This document shows positions 27,217-35,625 of a DNA stretch of 64,000 nucleotides, one piece after another. The DNA is taken from the NCBI GenBank assembly GCA_013373205.1, contig JABXIG010000004.1, positions 186,001-250,000 on the forward strand, in the 5' to 3' direction. The first letter of the stretch is position 1. Every line of letters begins with the position of its first letter. Under the pieces are notes generated by a model. It saw nothing but the letters and a program-made list of their open reading frames with translations. It was not told the origin of the DNA and did not search any database. Made by a program: the position numbers and the translations under genes. The stretch is from Methylocystaceae bacterium. Its GTDB lineage: Bacteria; Pseudomonadota; Alphaproteobacteria; Rhodospirillales; Terasakiellaceae.

Positions 27217-28056
27217 ATGATGTTAAGCGGTAATGCAAAATTAGCTGGTGTTATCGGCTGGCCTGTTAGCCATTCAAAATCCCCGCGTTTACATGGGTTT
27301 TGGTTGGATAAATATAATATCGACGGGGCCTATCTACCTTTGGCCGTGAAACCGGATGAATTTGAAATTGCTGTACGTGGTTTGCATGCGGCAGGGTTTC
27401 GTGGGGTTAATGTCACGGTGCCCCATAAAGAAAATGCCTTGAAAATTGCGGATCGGGTAACGGAACGTGCAGCAAAAATAGGTGCGTCCAACACTCTTGT
27501 TTTTCATGAGGATGGATCAATTGAAGCCGATAATACGGATGGTTTCGGTTTTTATGAAAATCTGACCCATGGCGCGCCAAACTGGGTGGCTTCAGATGGT
27601 CCGGCTGTAGTTTTAGGCGCTGGTGGGGCAGCACGCGCGGTCTTAATTGCGTTGGCTAAAGCGGGTGTTCCAGAAATTCGCCTGATGAACCGAACGCGCG
27701 CACGTGCGGAAAATTTAGCTGAAGAATTGGATGCCCCCATCACCGTGATTGATTGGGACAAACGTAACGAAGCCTTGGCCGGATGTAACCTTTTAACCAA
27801 CACAACAACATTGGGCATGCATGGTCAGGAACTGTTGGAAATTGATATTTTCGATATGCCAAAAACCGCGTTGGTCAATGATATTGTCTATGTTCCCTTG
27901 ATGACCAATCTGCTGGAAAAAGCCAAAGCACATGGCTGTGCGGTCGTGGATGGTCTGGGTATGTTGCTCCATCAGGCGCGTCCCGGTTTTAACGCTTGGT
28001 TTGGTACAGATCCAGTTGTGGATGAAGATTTACGCCAATTTGTTCTGGAAGACTGA
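27217..28056 (+). CDS. aroE: Shikimate dehydrogenase (NADP+)
   Basis: A 279-residue enzyme of aromatic amino acid synthesis that reduces 3-dehydroshikimate. GWPVSHSKSPRLH binds shikimate, NVTVPHKE contains the catalytic lysine, and VLGAGGAARA is the NADP-binding loop followed by NRTRAR. Two adjacent ATG codons make the exact start ambiguous by one residue. The stop overlaps the start of coaE by one base. Confidence 0.97.
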   Translation: MMLSGNAKLAGVIGWPVSHSKSPRLHGFWLDKYNIDGAYLPLAVKPDEFEIAVRGLHAAGFRGVNVTVPHKENALKIADRVTERAAKIGASNTLVFHEDGSIEADNTDGFGFYENLTHGAPNWVASDGPAVVLGAGGAARAVLIALAKAGVPEIRLMNRTRARAENLAEELDAPITVIDWDKRNEALAGCNLLTNTTTLGMHGQELLEIDIFDMPKTALVNDIVYVPLMTNLLEKAKAHGCAVVDGLGMLLHQARPGFNAWFGTDPVVDEDLRQFVLED

Positions 28057-28649
28057 TGTATATTCTGGGTTTAACCGGATCTATCGGCATGGGCAAAAGC
28101 GCAACGGCACAAATGTTTCGCGATTTTGCTATTCCGGTTCATGATGCGGATGCAACTGTTCATCAGCTGATGGGACCAAAAGGGCGAGCAACTGAACAGA
28201 TTGAAAAAGCTTTTCCAGGTTCAATTCAAGAAAACGGGGCGGTGGATCGTCAAAAACTGGGCGAATATGTTTTTGAAAATCCGCAAGAATTAAAAAAACT
28301 GGAAGCCATTCTTCATCCCCTTGTGCGTGCAGAAGAACAAAAATTTTTACGGTTACAACAACTTCATAAAAAGTCGTTGGTGGTTTTAGATATCCCTCTT
28401 CTGTTTGAAACCCATGGTGAAAAAAGATGTGATGGGGTGGCGGTGGTCAGTGCCTCCAAAAGCTTGCAGTACCGTCGCGTCATGGCGCGCACCGGAATGA
28501 CATCAGATAAATTTGCAGCGATTTTAAAAAAGCAGATGCCTGATTTTGAAAAACGAAAGCGTGCTGATTTTGTGATTTTAAGCGGCAATGGGTATCGGGT
28601 GGCGAGAAATAAGGTCAAACGGATTATTCAGCAGGTGAGCTATGGATAA
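28056..28649 (+). CDS. coaE: Dephospho-CoA kinase
   Basis: A 197-residue P-loop kinase for the last step of coenzyme A synthesis. GLTGSIGMGKSATAQMF at residues 4-20 contains the Walker A. VLDIPLLFET near residue 109 is the family signature. It overlaps the following phosphomutase-like gene by eight bases, which indicates translational coupling. Confidence 0.96.
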   Translation: MYILGLTGSIGMGKSATAQMFRDFAIPVHDADATVHQLMGPKGRATEQIEKAFPGSIQENGAVDRQKLGEYVFENPQELKKLEAILHPLVRAEEQKFLRLQQLHKKSLVVLDIPLLFETHGEKRCDGVAVVSASKSLQYRRVMARTGMTSDKFAAILKKQMPDFEKRKRADFVILSGNGYRVARNKVKRIIQQVSYG

Positions 28650-29436
28650 AGTTCAACTTTTTAGAGACTTACATCATCAAGACCAGCCCTTCGTCCTGCC
28701 TAATGTGTGGGATGCGGGCGGGGCTTATATGGTACAAAATTTGGGATTTCGTGCGGTTGCGACTACAAGCGCGGGGATTGCTTATTCAAACGGTGTGCCC
28801 GATGGGTCCATTGTGGATGCCTCCCTCATGTTTGATACGATTGGTCGAATTGTCCAAGCCGTAGATATCCCGGTGACAGCCGATATTGAAAGCGGTTATG
28901 GCGATATTGCAGGTAGTATTCAAAAGCTGAAAGAATTAGGCGTGGTTGGGGCGAACCTAGAAGATGCGGTGGGTGAAAATATCCATGATCTTTTATCTTT
29001 TGATGAAGCGCTTGCTGCGGTGGGTGAAGCCAAAAAAGCCGCAGGGGATGATTTTGTTTTAAATGCGCGTACCGATACTTTTCTAACGGGTCAGTCAGAT
29101 GCGTTAAAACAAGCGATTGAACGCGGCCAAGCTTTTGTCGAAGCAGGTGCGGATTGTATTTTTGTGCCAGGCGCGAGAGAAAAAGACGATATCGCAACCT
29201 TGGTGAAAGAAATCCCGGCCCCGATTAATATTGTCGCAGGTCTGTCCGGCAAGGTTTTGAGCGTTGAAGAATATGGCGCCTGTGGTGTAAAACGAATTTC
29301 AACGGGCGGATCCCTTATGCGCCGGGCCTATAGAGCGTTGCAAGATTCGTTGTTGGAAATGAGAGATCAAGGCAGCTTTGAATATGCCTATCAGGCCATC
29401 GCTGATGTTGATATGAATAAATTATATAAAAAATAA
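28642..29436 (+). CDS. Isocitrate lyase/PEP mutase family protein
   Basis: A 264-residue TIM-barrel protein. PNVWDAGGAY, TADIESGYGD (metal-binding aspartate and glutamate) and NLEDAVGE place it in the PEP mutase/isocitrate lyase superfamily. The KKCGH motif of true isocitrate lyases is missing, so another C-C or P-C bond reaction, such as 2-methylisocitrate- or oxaloacetate-type chemistry, is possible. It overlaps coaE by eight bases and splits the usual coaE-dnaQ pair of the origin cluster. Confidence 0.88.
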   Translation: MDKVQLFRDLHHQDQPFVLPNVWDAGGAYMVQNLGFRAVATTSAGIAYSNGVPDGSIVDASLMFDTIGRIVQAVDIPVTADIESGYGDIAGSIQKLKELGVVGANLEDAVGENIHDLLSFDEALAAVGEAKKAAGDDFVLNARTDTFLTGQSDALKQAIERGQAFVEAGADCIFVPGAREKDDIATLVKEIPAPINIVAGLSGKVLSVEEYGACGVKRISTGGSLMRRAYRALQDSLLEMRDQGSFEYAYQAIADVDMNKLYKK

Positions 29437-29454
29437 GGTAAGCTTAGAAAGATT

Positions 29455-30141
29455 ATGCGCGAAATCGTTCTCGATACGGAAACCACCGGGTTTGAATATA
29501 AACAGGGCCATCGCCTTGTTGAAATTGGTTGTGTGGAATTGGTCAACCATATGCCCACGGGCAATGTTTATCACCAATATATCAACCCGGAACGCGACAT
29601 GCCAGAAGGCGCGTTCCGTGTGCATGGATTATCCGAAGAATATTTGCGTGATTTTCCCATTTTCAAAGAAATTGCCCAGGAATTTATCGATTTTATCGCT
29701 GGCGATACGCTGGTGATCCATAATGCAGGCTTTGACGTGCCGTTCCTGAACTGGGAACTGAAGCAGCATGGTCTTGCGGAAATGGAAAATAATGTCGTTG
29801 ATACATTAATCATGGCACGCAAACAATTTCCCGGCTCGCCTGCCAATCTGGATGCGTTGTGTCGACGTTTTACTATTGATAACTCTAACCGGGAAAAGCA
29901 CGGTGCCTTGCTGGATAGTGAGCTTCTGGCCGAAGTTTATCTGGAATTAATTGGTGGTCGTCAACCAGGTTTGATGTTGGCAAAAGATGCGGGTGATGGG
30001 GATGATGTGTCAAAGGTGGAACGGGTCTTTAGAGAACCGCGTCCTCATCAGGCAAGTGCAGAAGAACTGGCGGCCCATGCCGCCTTTCTTGAACAAATAA
30101 AAGATCCGATCTGGTTACGTGATGGTGGAGAAACAACATAA
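29455..30141 (+). CDS. dnaQ: DNA polymerase III subunit epsilon
   Basis: A 228-residue proofreading 3'-5' exonuclease of the DEDDh type. EIVLDTETTGF supplies the first Asp and Glu, HNAGFDVPFLNWEL the ExoII aspartate, and HGALLDSELLAEVY the catalytic histidine and last aspartate. It acts with the alpha subunit of the replicase. The stop is directly followed by the start of a FecR-domain gene. Confidence 0.96.
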   Translation: MREIVLDTETTGFEYKQGHRLVEIGCVELVNHMPTGNVYHQYINPERDMPEGAFRVHGLSEEYLRDFPIFKEIAQEFIDFIAGDTLVIHNAGFDVPFLNWELKQHGLAEMENNVVDTLIMARKQFPGSPANLDALCRRFTIDNSNREKHGALLDSELLAEVYLELIGGRQPGLMLAKDAGDGDDVSKVERVFREPRPHQASAEELAAHAAFLEQIKDPIWLRDGGETT

Positions 30142-30765
30142 ATGAAAAAATTATCAAAATTCTGGCTACTCTGTATTGTAGGCCTTGTTTTTAGTGTGGC
30201 GGCTCATGCCAATGTAGCAGGCACTGTTGCACATATCACCGGATCTGCAATTGCTGTGCAGAATGCCGAGGTGCGTCCCTTAAAAGTTGGGGATGAGGTT
30301 CTGATTGGAGATATTTTATCAACAGGTACCGACTCTCATTTAGAGGTTTCCATGATTGATGACGGGAATTTCAAACTTGGGGCTAAAACGTCTTTTGTGG
30401 TGATTGATTATACATTCGGCCAAGGCAATGACGGTAATGTGATAACCGAATTATTGAATGGTGCCATGGATGGGGTATCGGGCAAGATTGCAAAAGCCAA
30501 CCCGGATGGAATGAAAGTTTTAACGCGCCAAGCCACTATCGGTATTCGCGGAACAAAATTCTTTGTGGGTGAAATGGATGATAAACTACATGTTGCCCAT
30601 TGGACAGGCGGCGGTGTTCATGTGAAAAACCATGGCGGTGAAGTTTTCTTGAAAGGCGATAATACAGGTACAGTCCTGTTTCATGATCACAAAGCACCAA
30701 GCGCCCCTGAAAAATGGGATGGGGAGAAAATGAGACGCGCAAAGTCTCTGGTTACGCCTGAATAA
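30142..30765 (+). CDS. Exported FecR-domain protein
   Basis: A 207-residue protein with a signal peptide (hydrophobic residues 9-20, cleavage after AHA). A FecR domain follows at about residues 45-150: LKVGDEVLIGDILSTG, SFVVIDYTF and TRQATIGIRGTKFFV. No anti-sigma N-terminal segment or TM helix remains after cleavage and no ECF sigma factor or TonB receptor is adjacent, so a role in iron signalling is unlikely. It abuts dnaQ with no gap. Confidence 0.88.
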   Translation: MKKLSKFWLLCIVGLVFSVAAHANVAGTVAHITGSAIAVQNAEVRPLKVGDEVLIGDILSTGTDSHLEVSMIDDGNFKLGAKTSFVVIDYTFGQGNDGNVITELLNGAMDGVSGKIAKANPDGMKVLTRQATIGIRGTKFFVGEMDDKLHVAHWTGGGVHVKNHGGEVFLKGDNTGTVLFHDHKAPSAPEKWDGEKMRRAKSLVTPE

Positions 30766-30771
30766 ATCGTG

Positions 30772-30842
30772 CACCTGTGAAAGCAGTGTTTCTTGTAAGC
30801 AAAGCTGGGATGTGGAAAAAGATCCCTGTTTTTCAGGGACAC
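30772..30842. repeat. Dispersed hairpin repeat, copy 5
   Basis: GTGCACCTGTGAAAGCAG and the stem TCCCTG-ttttt-CAGGGA (30823-30839) lie between the FecR gene and secB. It shares GTGCACCTG with the copy at 6.26 kb and CAGGGAC with the copies at 6.3 and 16.3 kb. Confidence 0.6.
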
Positions 30843-30857
30843 GAAATAAATATGAAT

Positions 30858-30896
30858 AAAAAAGCCCGCAACGAATGAAGGATGCGGGCTTTTTTT
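30858..30896. terminator. Bidirectional intrinsic terminator
   Basis: AAAGCCCGCA and TGCGGGCTTT arms with A and T runs outside lie between the convergent FecR and secB genes. Confidence 0.88.
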
Positions 30897-30917
30897 CGTA
30901 TCTTATAAAACCAAATT

Positions 30918-31421
30918 TTAGTTTTTGGTTTCGCCTTCGGCTTGCTTTTGAGCAGCTAAAGCTTCCAGACGGTCGCGGTACATCGCCGCAAAGTCCACCG
31001 GATTCAGCATCATTGGAGGGAAAGAACCATCGCGGGTTGTGTTCGCAATGATGTGACGGGCAAATGGGAAGAGCAAACGCGGGCATTCGATCAGCAGCAT
31101 GGGTTCCAGATGTTCTTGGGGAACATTGATTTCAAAAATGCCGCCATAGGCCAGTTCACAAATAAAGGCCACGTCTTCTTTGACTTTGCAATCAGCGCGG
31201 ATTTTGACGGTAACTTCAAACTGGTTTTCTGTCAATTTGGCCGCATCTACGTCTACATTAACGCTGACGTCAGGCTGGTCCTGTAACATTTTACCGTAAA
31301 TGCTCGGTGCGTTCGGGACTTCAAAGGATAAATCCTTGATATATTGACCATGGATGGTCAAAGGCGGCAGTTGTTGTTGTTCTGCTGCTTCGTTGTTTTC
31401 TGTTTCATTTTGGTCGGCCAT
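30918..31421 (-). CDS. secB: Protein-export chaperone SecB
   Basis: A 167-residue tetrameric chaperone that delivers unfolded preproteins to SecA. LPPLTIHGQYIKDLSFEVPNAP near the N-terminus, ELAYGGIFEI and the LLFPFARHIIANTTRDGSFPPMML segment are hallmark SecB sequences. It keeps the dnaQ-secB neighbourhood of alphaproteobacterial origins but is transcribed convergently with dnaQ. Confidence 0.97.
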   Translation of the reverse strand: MADQNETENNEAAEQQQLPPLTIHGQYIKDLSFEVPNAPSIYGKMLQDQPDVSVNVDVDAAKLTENQFEVTVKIRADCKVKEDVAFICELAYGGIFEINVPQEHLEPMLLIECPRLLFPFARHIIANTTRDGSFPPMMLNPVDFAAMYRDRLEALAAQKQAEGETKN

Positions 31422-31491
31422 GTGCCCCTACTCCTACTTATAGAAATGATTAAAAAATTTAAATGGTTGGTAACACGAAAGATGCGATGCG

Positions 31492-31986
31492 TTAATCCTT
31501 TTTTTCCGTCCAGGGACTGTCCGGATTAGGGCTGACCTCTTCAAAATCCGCATCAATAATGGTGGGGTCATGGGGGGATGCGGGATCCTGTGGTCTCGGC
31601 CCTTGTGGATGAACTATATGTATATTGCCATTTTTCAGGATAAATTCGGTTGCTTTTGCCCGAATGAGTTTGCGAAAAGGCGGGAAAAATAACAAAAATC
31701 CCACACTATCTGTGACAAACCCGGGGGTTAGCAGAAAAGCCCCGGCCAAAAGCAGACAAACCCCGTCAAAAATTTCTTCAGCGGGCAGGCGACCTTCATT
31801 CACAGAGGCTTGTGCGCGCATCAGGGTGCTGAGACCTTGTTGGCGCAAAAGGGCGGTTCCTATAATCGCCGTCAGAATTACAATAATCAGTGTTGGCCAT
31901 AGCCCGATGACATCACCGACTTGAATAAAAACAGTAATTTCGATGACCGGGACACCGATAAACAGAATTAGTAGAATAAAACCCAT
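31492..31986 (-). CDS. FxsA family membrane protein
   Basis: A 164-residue protein with several hydrophobic segments. FIGVPVIEITVFIQVGDVIGLWPTLIIVILTAIIG and LLLAGAFLLTPGFVTDSVGFLLFFPPFR are characteristic of FxsA, a cytoplasmic-membrane protein first known from exclusion of phage T7 in E. coli. The C-terminal 45 residues are soluble, acidic and proline-rich. It is divergent from the Tim44-like gene. Confidence 0.93.
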   Translation of the reverse strand: MGFILLILFIGVPVIEITVFIQVGDVIGLWPTLIIVILTAIIGTALLRQQGLSTLMRAQASVNEGRLPAEEIFDGVCLLLAGAFLLTPGFVTDSVGFLLFFPPFRKLIRAKATEFILKNGNIHIVHPQGPRPQDPASPHDPTIIDADFEEVSPNPDSPWTEKKD

Positions 31987-32099
31987 ATGAATGACCTGTG
32001 AATCCTTGCCCTTTTGACGATTTAAGATTATCTAGTTTTACAACAGCTTATGCGCAAGCTACACTATATATAAATGCTAACAGGTACAAATTATTCATT

Positions 32100-32804
32100 A
32101 TGGCAAATTTTGATCTCATTTTATTGGCTTTAATCGCTGTTTTTATCTTCCTGCGTCTCAGAAGTGTGCTGGGCAGCAAGGATGGAAATGAAGATAATCG
32201 CAACCATCGTGATATGTTTAATCCTGGCCCGGAAGATGATCGTGACATGGCTGAAGATCGCGATAATGTTATTCATCTGCCGGGGATGGAACCGCAGGAA
32301 GAAGAACCTGCCCCAGCCAATCAGGAAGTGGTTCGTGAAATTGAACCGGTCGGTCCGGTGCAACGCGCCCTTGCCGATATTATGGCAGTGGATCCCACCT
32401 TTGACCAACATGGCTTTGTTGAGGGGGCACGCGCAGCTTTTGATATGATCTTGAATGGATTTGCCAATGATGATCGTGAAACGCTGCAAAATCTGCTGAC
32501 GCCGGAAGTTTACGAAAACTTTGAACAGGCACTGGATGCGCGCAAGGCCGCTGGTGAAACGCTGGAAACCACGGTTGTGGGTATTAATTCTATCGAAATT
32601 ACCGATGCATCTTTGGAAAATAATATGGCTGAAGTCACCGTGCGGATTATCAGCGAACAGGTCAATGTAACAACCGATAGCGACGGGGCTGTGGTTGATG
32701 GGGATAATAATTACATTGATACCATCACCGACATCTGGACGTTTGAGCGTGATGTGACGTCAAAAAGCCCGAACTGGTTCTTAAAGGCAACGCAAACGGA
32801 ATAG
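32100..32804 (+). CDS. Tim44-like domain protein
   Basis: A 234-residue protein with one N-terminal membrane helix (ANFDLILLALIAVFIFLRLRSVLG), an acidic linker, and a C-terminal Tim44-like domain from about residue 95 (DPTFDQHGFVEGARAAFDMIL). In Caulobacter the homologue TimA is an inner-membrane protein. I chose ATG 32100; 34 further upstream codons are open but would place extra sequence before the membrane helix. It is followed directly by mltA. Confidence 0.92.
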   Translation: MANFDLILLALIAVFIFLRLRSVLGSKDGNEDNRNHRDMFNPGPEDDRDMAEDRDNVIHLPGMEPQEEEPAPANQEVVREIEPVGPVQRALADIMAVDPTFDQHGFVEGARAAFDMILNGFANDDRETLQNLLTPEVYENFEQALDARKAAGETLETTVVGINSIEITDASLENNMAEVTVRIISEQVNVTTDSDGAVVDGDNNYIDTITDIWTFERDVTSKSPNWFLKATQTE

Positions 32805-34091
32805 ATGATGTTAGCAAGGGGGCGATCTGTTTTTAATTTTGTGGTTATGTTTGGGCTGGGCGCTGTTCTGGCGGCTTGTGCAGCACCACAAAAAACAGAT
32901 GATGAATTAATCGCCCCTAGCGAAACAGCGGATAAAACCCAACAGACATTTGTTCCGGTTTCTTTTGCCGCTTTACCGGGCTGGGAAGAAGACCAGGTGT
33001 CTTATGCCCTGCCTGCTTTGCGAAAATCCTGTGAAAAATTTGCCCTTAAACCAGATGATAAACTGATTGGTCCCAATGGGATTGGCGGTGCTGCTGGGGA
33101 CTGGAAACCAATTTGCACCGAAGCTTATTCTCTGCCCAATGGCGATGACGATAAAGCGCGCGCCTTTTTTGAATCTTTCTTTCAGCCTTATCTGATTACG
33201 GATTTGGGGGATGAAAATAAACCGGCGGCGGGTCTTTTTACCGGATATTATGAAGCGGGTTTGCGAGGATCGCGATCTCAGGGCGGGATATATCAGACCC
33301 CGCTTTATAAACGTCCCGATGATCTGGTTCTGGTTGGTCTGGGTGCTTTTAAAAATGATTGGCGCGGCAAAAGATTGGCGGGAAAACTGGAAGATGGCCA
33401 GTTGGTGCCTTATGCCAGCCGTGCAGAGATTGAAGCCGGAAAATTGCGTGGTAAAAATCTGGAACTGGTCTGGGTAGATGATCCGGTCGATGCCTTTTTC
33501 CTCCATATCCAAGGCTCGGGTCGGGTCTTGTTTGCCGATGGTTCAAGCATGCGCGTTGGCTATGATGGCCACAATGGACATGATTATACCTCTATCGGGC
33601 GTATTTTAATTGATCGTGGCGAAATTTCTAAAGAAGCCATGTCTATGCAGGCGATTCGGAAATGGCTGGCGGCTCATCCCAAAAAAGGCCAGGAATTAAT
33701 GCGGGAAAACAGCTCTTTCATTTTCTTTCGTGAGCTAAAGGATGAAGGACCTGTTGGTGCACAAGGGGTTGTTCTGACACCGGGGCGCTCGCTCGCTGTG
33801 GATAAACGTTATATGTCTTTAGGGGTGCCGTTGTGGCTCTATACCTTTACAGACCCTGTCGATAATGCACCGATTTCGCGTCTTGTTGTTGCGCAGGATA
33901 CGGGGGGTGCGATTAAGGGCGTGGTGCGTGGTGATGTCTTTTGGGGCTTTGGCAAGAAAGCAGCAGAACGTGCAGGCAAAATGAAAGAAGAAGGCAGCGT
34001 CTTTGCCCTTCTGCCATTGAATTCGTTAAGTCGCTGTACCTTATGTGAAGCCGCTGAAGATAGCCCGAACGAGACGATTTCAGCACAATAA
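32805..34091 (+). CDS. mltA: Membrane-bound lytic murein transglycosylase A
   Basis: A 428-residue lipoprotein with lipobox LAAC (Cys about residue 25). The MltA domain contains GLFTGYYEAGLRGS and DAFFLHIQGSGR, and the C-terminal 3D domain contains VAQDTGGAIKGVVRGDVFWGFG with its aspartates. It cleaves peptidoglycan glycan strands to 1,6-anhydromuropeptides at the outer membrane. It begins at the base after the Tim44-like stop, so the two are co-transcribed. Confidence 0.95.
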   Translation: MMLARGRSVFNFVVMFGLGAVLAACAAPQKTDDELIAPSETADKTQQTFVPVSFAALPGWEEDQVSYALPALRKSCEKFALKPDDKLIGPNGIGGAAGDWKPICTEAYSLPNGDDDKARAFFESFFQPYLITDLGDENKPAAGLFTGYYEAGLRGSRSQGGIYQTPLYKRPDDLVLVGLGAFKNDWRGKRLAGKLEDGQLVPYASRAEIEAGKLRGKNLELVWVDDPVDAFFLHIQGSGRVLFADGSSMRVGYDGHNGHDYTSIGRILIDRGEISKEAMSMQAIRKWLAAHPKKGQELMRENSSFIFFRELKDEGPVGAQGVVLTPGRSLAVDKRYMSLGVPLWLYTFTDPVDNAPISRLVVAQDTGGAIKGVVRGDVFWGFGKKAAERAGKMKEEGSVFALLPLNSLSRCTLCEAAEDSPNETISAQ

Positions 34092-34132
34092 TCGACGATT
34101 CTTTTTTATTAGCGCTTGGGGAAATCTGAAAG

Positions 34133-34318
34133 ATGACCTTGTCCAAGCTGAATTTTGATTATTTCAAAAACATTCATGACAGTTGCGACCATGGCATGAG
34201 GGACGAGGTTTTACAGCTAGTGTCATTTCTTGTGGTTGAACATACCTTAAAACATCGTCAGCTTGCTTATCATGTTGGGGATGACTTTTTTATATTGCAG
34301 GATCATATCAATAAATAG
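34133..34318 (+). CDS. Possible small protein, unknown
   Basis: A 61-residue open frame with a GAAAG sequence just before the ATG. The predicted protein is rich in His and Asp, has no membrane segment, and resembles nothing I recognise. It follows mltA by 41 bases. Codon use is not obviously different from neighbours. It may be a real small gene, or a remnant; an ELKELFEDI reading in another frame follows its stop. Confidence 0.35.
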   Translation: MTLSKLNFDYFKNIHDSCDHGMRDEVLQLVSFLVVEHTLKHRQLAYHVGDDFFILQDHINK

Positions 34319-34591
34319 AATTAAAAGAACTGTTTGAAGATATATAAAACCCGTGAAGAAGGTGAATTTTATCGCTTTGTCGGGGCATAAATTCGTAACT
34401 TGCAGTTTTAGTATCCTACCAAGGTATGTTGAAGATAAAATTTAAGGCATGAATAAGCGGGCGGACACATTGCTTTAAATAACAAACAAACACCTCTTTA
34501 GGAGGTTGTTTGAAAAGAATAAATCCTTGCCCTTTTAAAAACTTCCTGAGATATTAGGGCCTTAGACTAAATCTACGCGGAAATTCGATCG
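34319..34591. other. Intergenic region with one imperfect stem-loop
   Basis: No convincing gene. CAAACACCTC-tttag-GAGGTTGTTTG at 34487-34512 can form a stem with one bulged base but lacks a T tract. The remainder holds no repeat-family copy or clear promoter that I can see. The polysaccharide deacetylase gene starts at 34592. Confidence 0.5.
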
Positions 34592-35611
34592 ATGAAAAAC
34601 CCATTTTTACTGGCTGCGGTTTTTGCCTTGAGCCTTGTCTCGGCTATTCCGGTCTATGCCCAAAGTTCAGCCAGCGTGGTGATGTATCACCGTTTTGGGG
34701 AAGATGATTTTCCGGCGACCAATATCCGCATCGAACAGTTTGAAACCCATATTGAAGAGATCAAAAAGGGTGGGTACAACGTCATTGCGTTGGGTGAGCT
34801 GGTCGATAAGCTGAAAAAAGGTGAAGACCTGCCAGATAAAACATTGGCGATTACCATCGATGATGGTTATGCCAGCATCTATAAAGAAGCTTTCCCACGT
34901 TTCAAAAAAGCAGGTATTCCTTTTACAATTTTTATTTCCACTGATCCGATTGATCGTGGTTATGCCGATTATCTCAGCTGGGAAAAAATTCGTGAAATGT
35001 CGGATCACCCTCTGGTTACCATTGGGGCCCATACAGCTAGCCATTTGCATATGGCTGCGGCTTCTCAAGCTCGCGTTGGGGATGAAATGGCCCGATCACT
35101 GGCCCGTTTGGAAGAAAAGTTGGGCTATCGTCCTGATATTTTCGCCTATCCTTATGGGGAAGCCAGTCTGGATGCGATCAATGTGGTGCGCGGGTTTGGC
35201 ATGAAAGCGGCCTTTGGACAGCACAGCGGAGCTATTGGTAGTGGAGATGATCTTTATTACCTTGCGCGTTTTGCCCTGAATGAAAAATATGGTGACCTGA
35301 AACGTTTTCAAATGGTGTCAAAAACCAAATCATTGTTTGCGCGTGATCTGGGACCGAAAGATATGATGATTAAAGACCGAAACCCGCCTCTGATCGGCTT
35401 TAGCGTTGCCGAAGAAGTGGGGGATTTGGGTCCCCTCGCCTGTTTTGCCTCCCACGAAGGTCAGGTCCGGGTAGAGACATTGTGGGAACGTAGGGTTGAA
35501 GTTCGTCTGGAAAAAGCCTTGCCAGTTGGGCGCACGAGGCTTAATTGTACAATGCCTGCCGGAGATGGGCGTTGGCGCTGGTTTGGGCGTCAGTTCTATG
35601 TTGCACCCTAA
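34592..35611 (+). CDS. Exported polysaccharide deacetylase family protein
   Basis: A 339-residue protein with a signal peptide (cleavage near YAQ, residue 24). The NodB-type domain has the catalytic IDDGY at about residues 89-93, metal-binding GAHTASH near residue 148 and YPYGEAS near residue 187. A C-terminal extension of about 90 residues resembles a small beta domain. It probably removes N-acetyl groups from an envelope polysaccharide. glnD follows 14 bases later. Confidence 0.9.
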   Translation: MKNPFLLAAVFALSLVSAIPVYAQSSASVVMYHRFGEDDFPATNIRIEQFETHIEEIKKGGYNVIALGELVDKLKKGEDLPDKTLAITIDDGYASIYKEAFPRFKKAGIPFTIFISTDPIDRGYADYLSWEKIREMSDHPLVTIGAHTASHLHMAAASQARVGDEMARSLARLEEKLGYRPDIFAYPYGEASLDAINVVRGFGMKAAFGQHSGAIGSGDDLYYLARFALNEKYGDLKRFQMVSKTKSLFARDLGPKDMMIKDRNPPLIGFSVAEEVGDLGPLACFASHEGQVRVETLWERRVEVRLEKALPVGRTRLNCTMPAGDGRWRWFGRQFYVAP

Positions 35612-35625
35612 CGAAATAAAGCTTA

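Noticed and set aside
32973-33512. 179-codon antisense frame opposite mltA
   Set aside because: Covers the conserved MltA domain and has no independent support.
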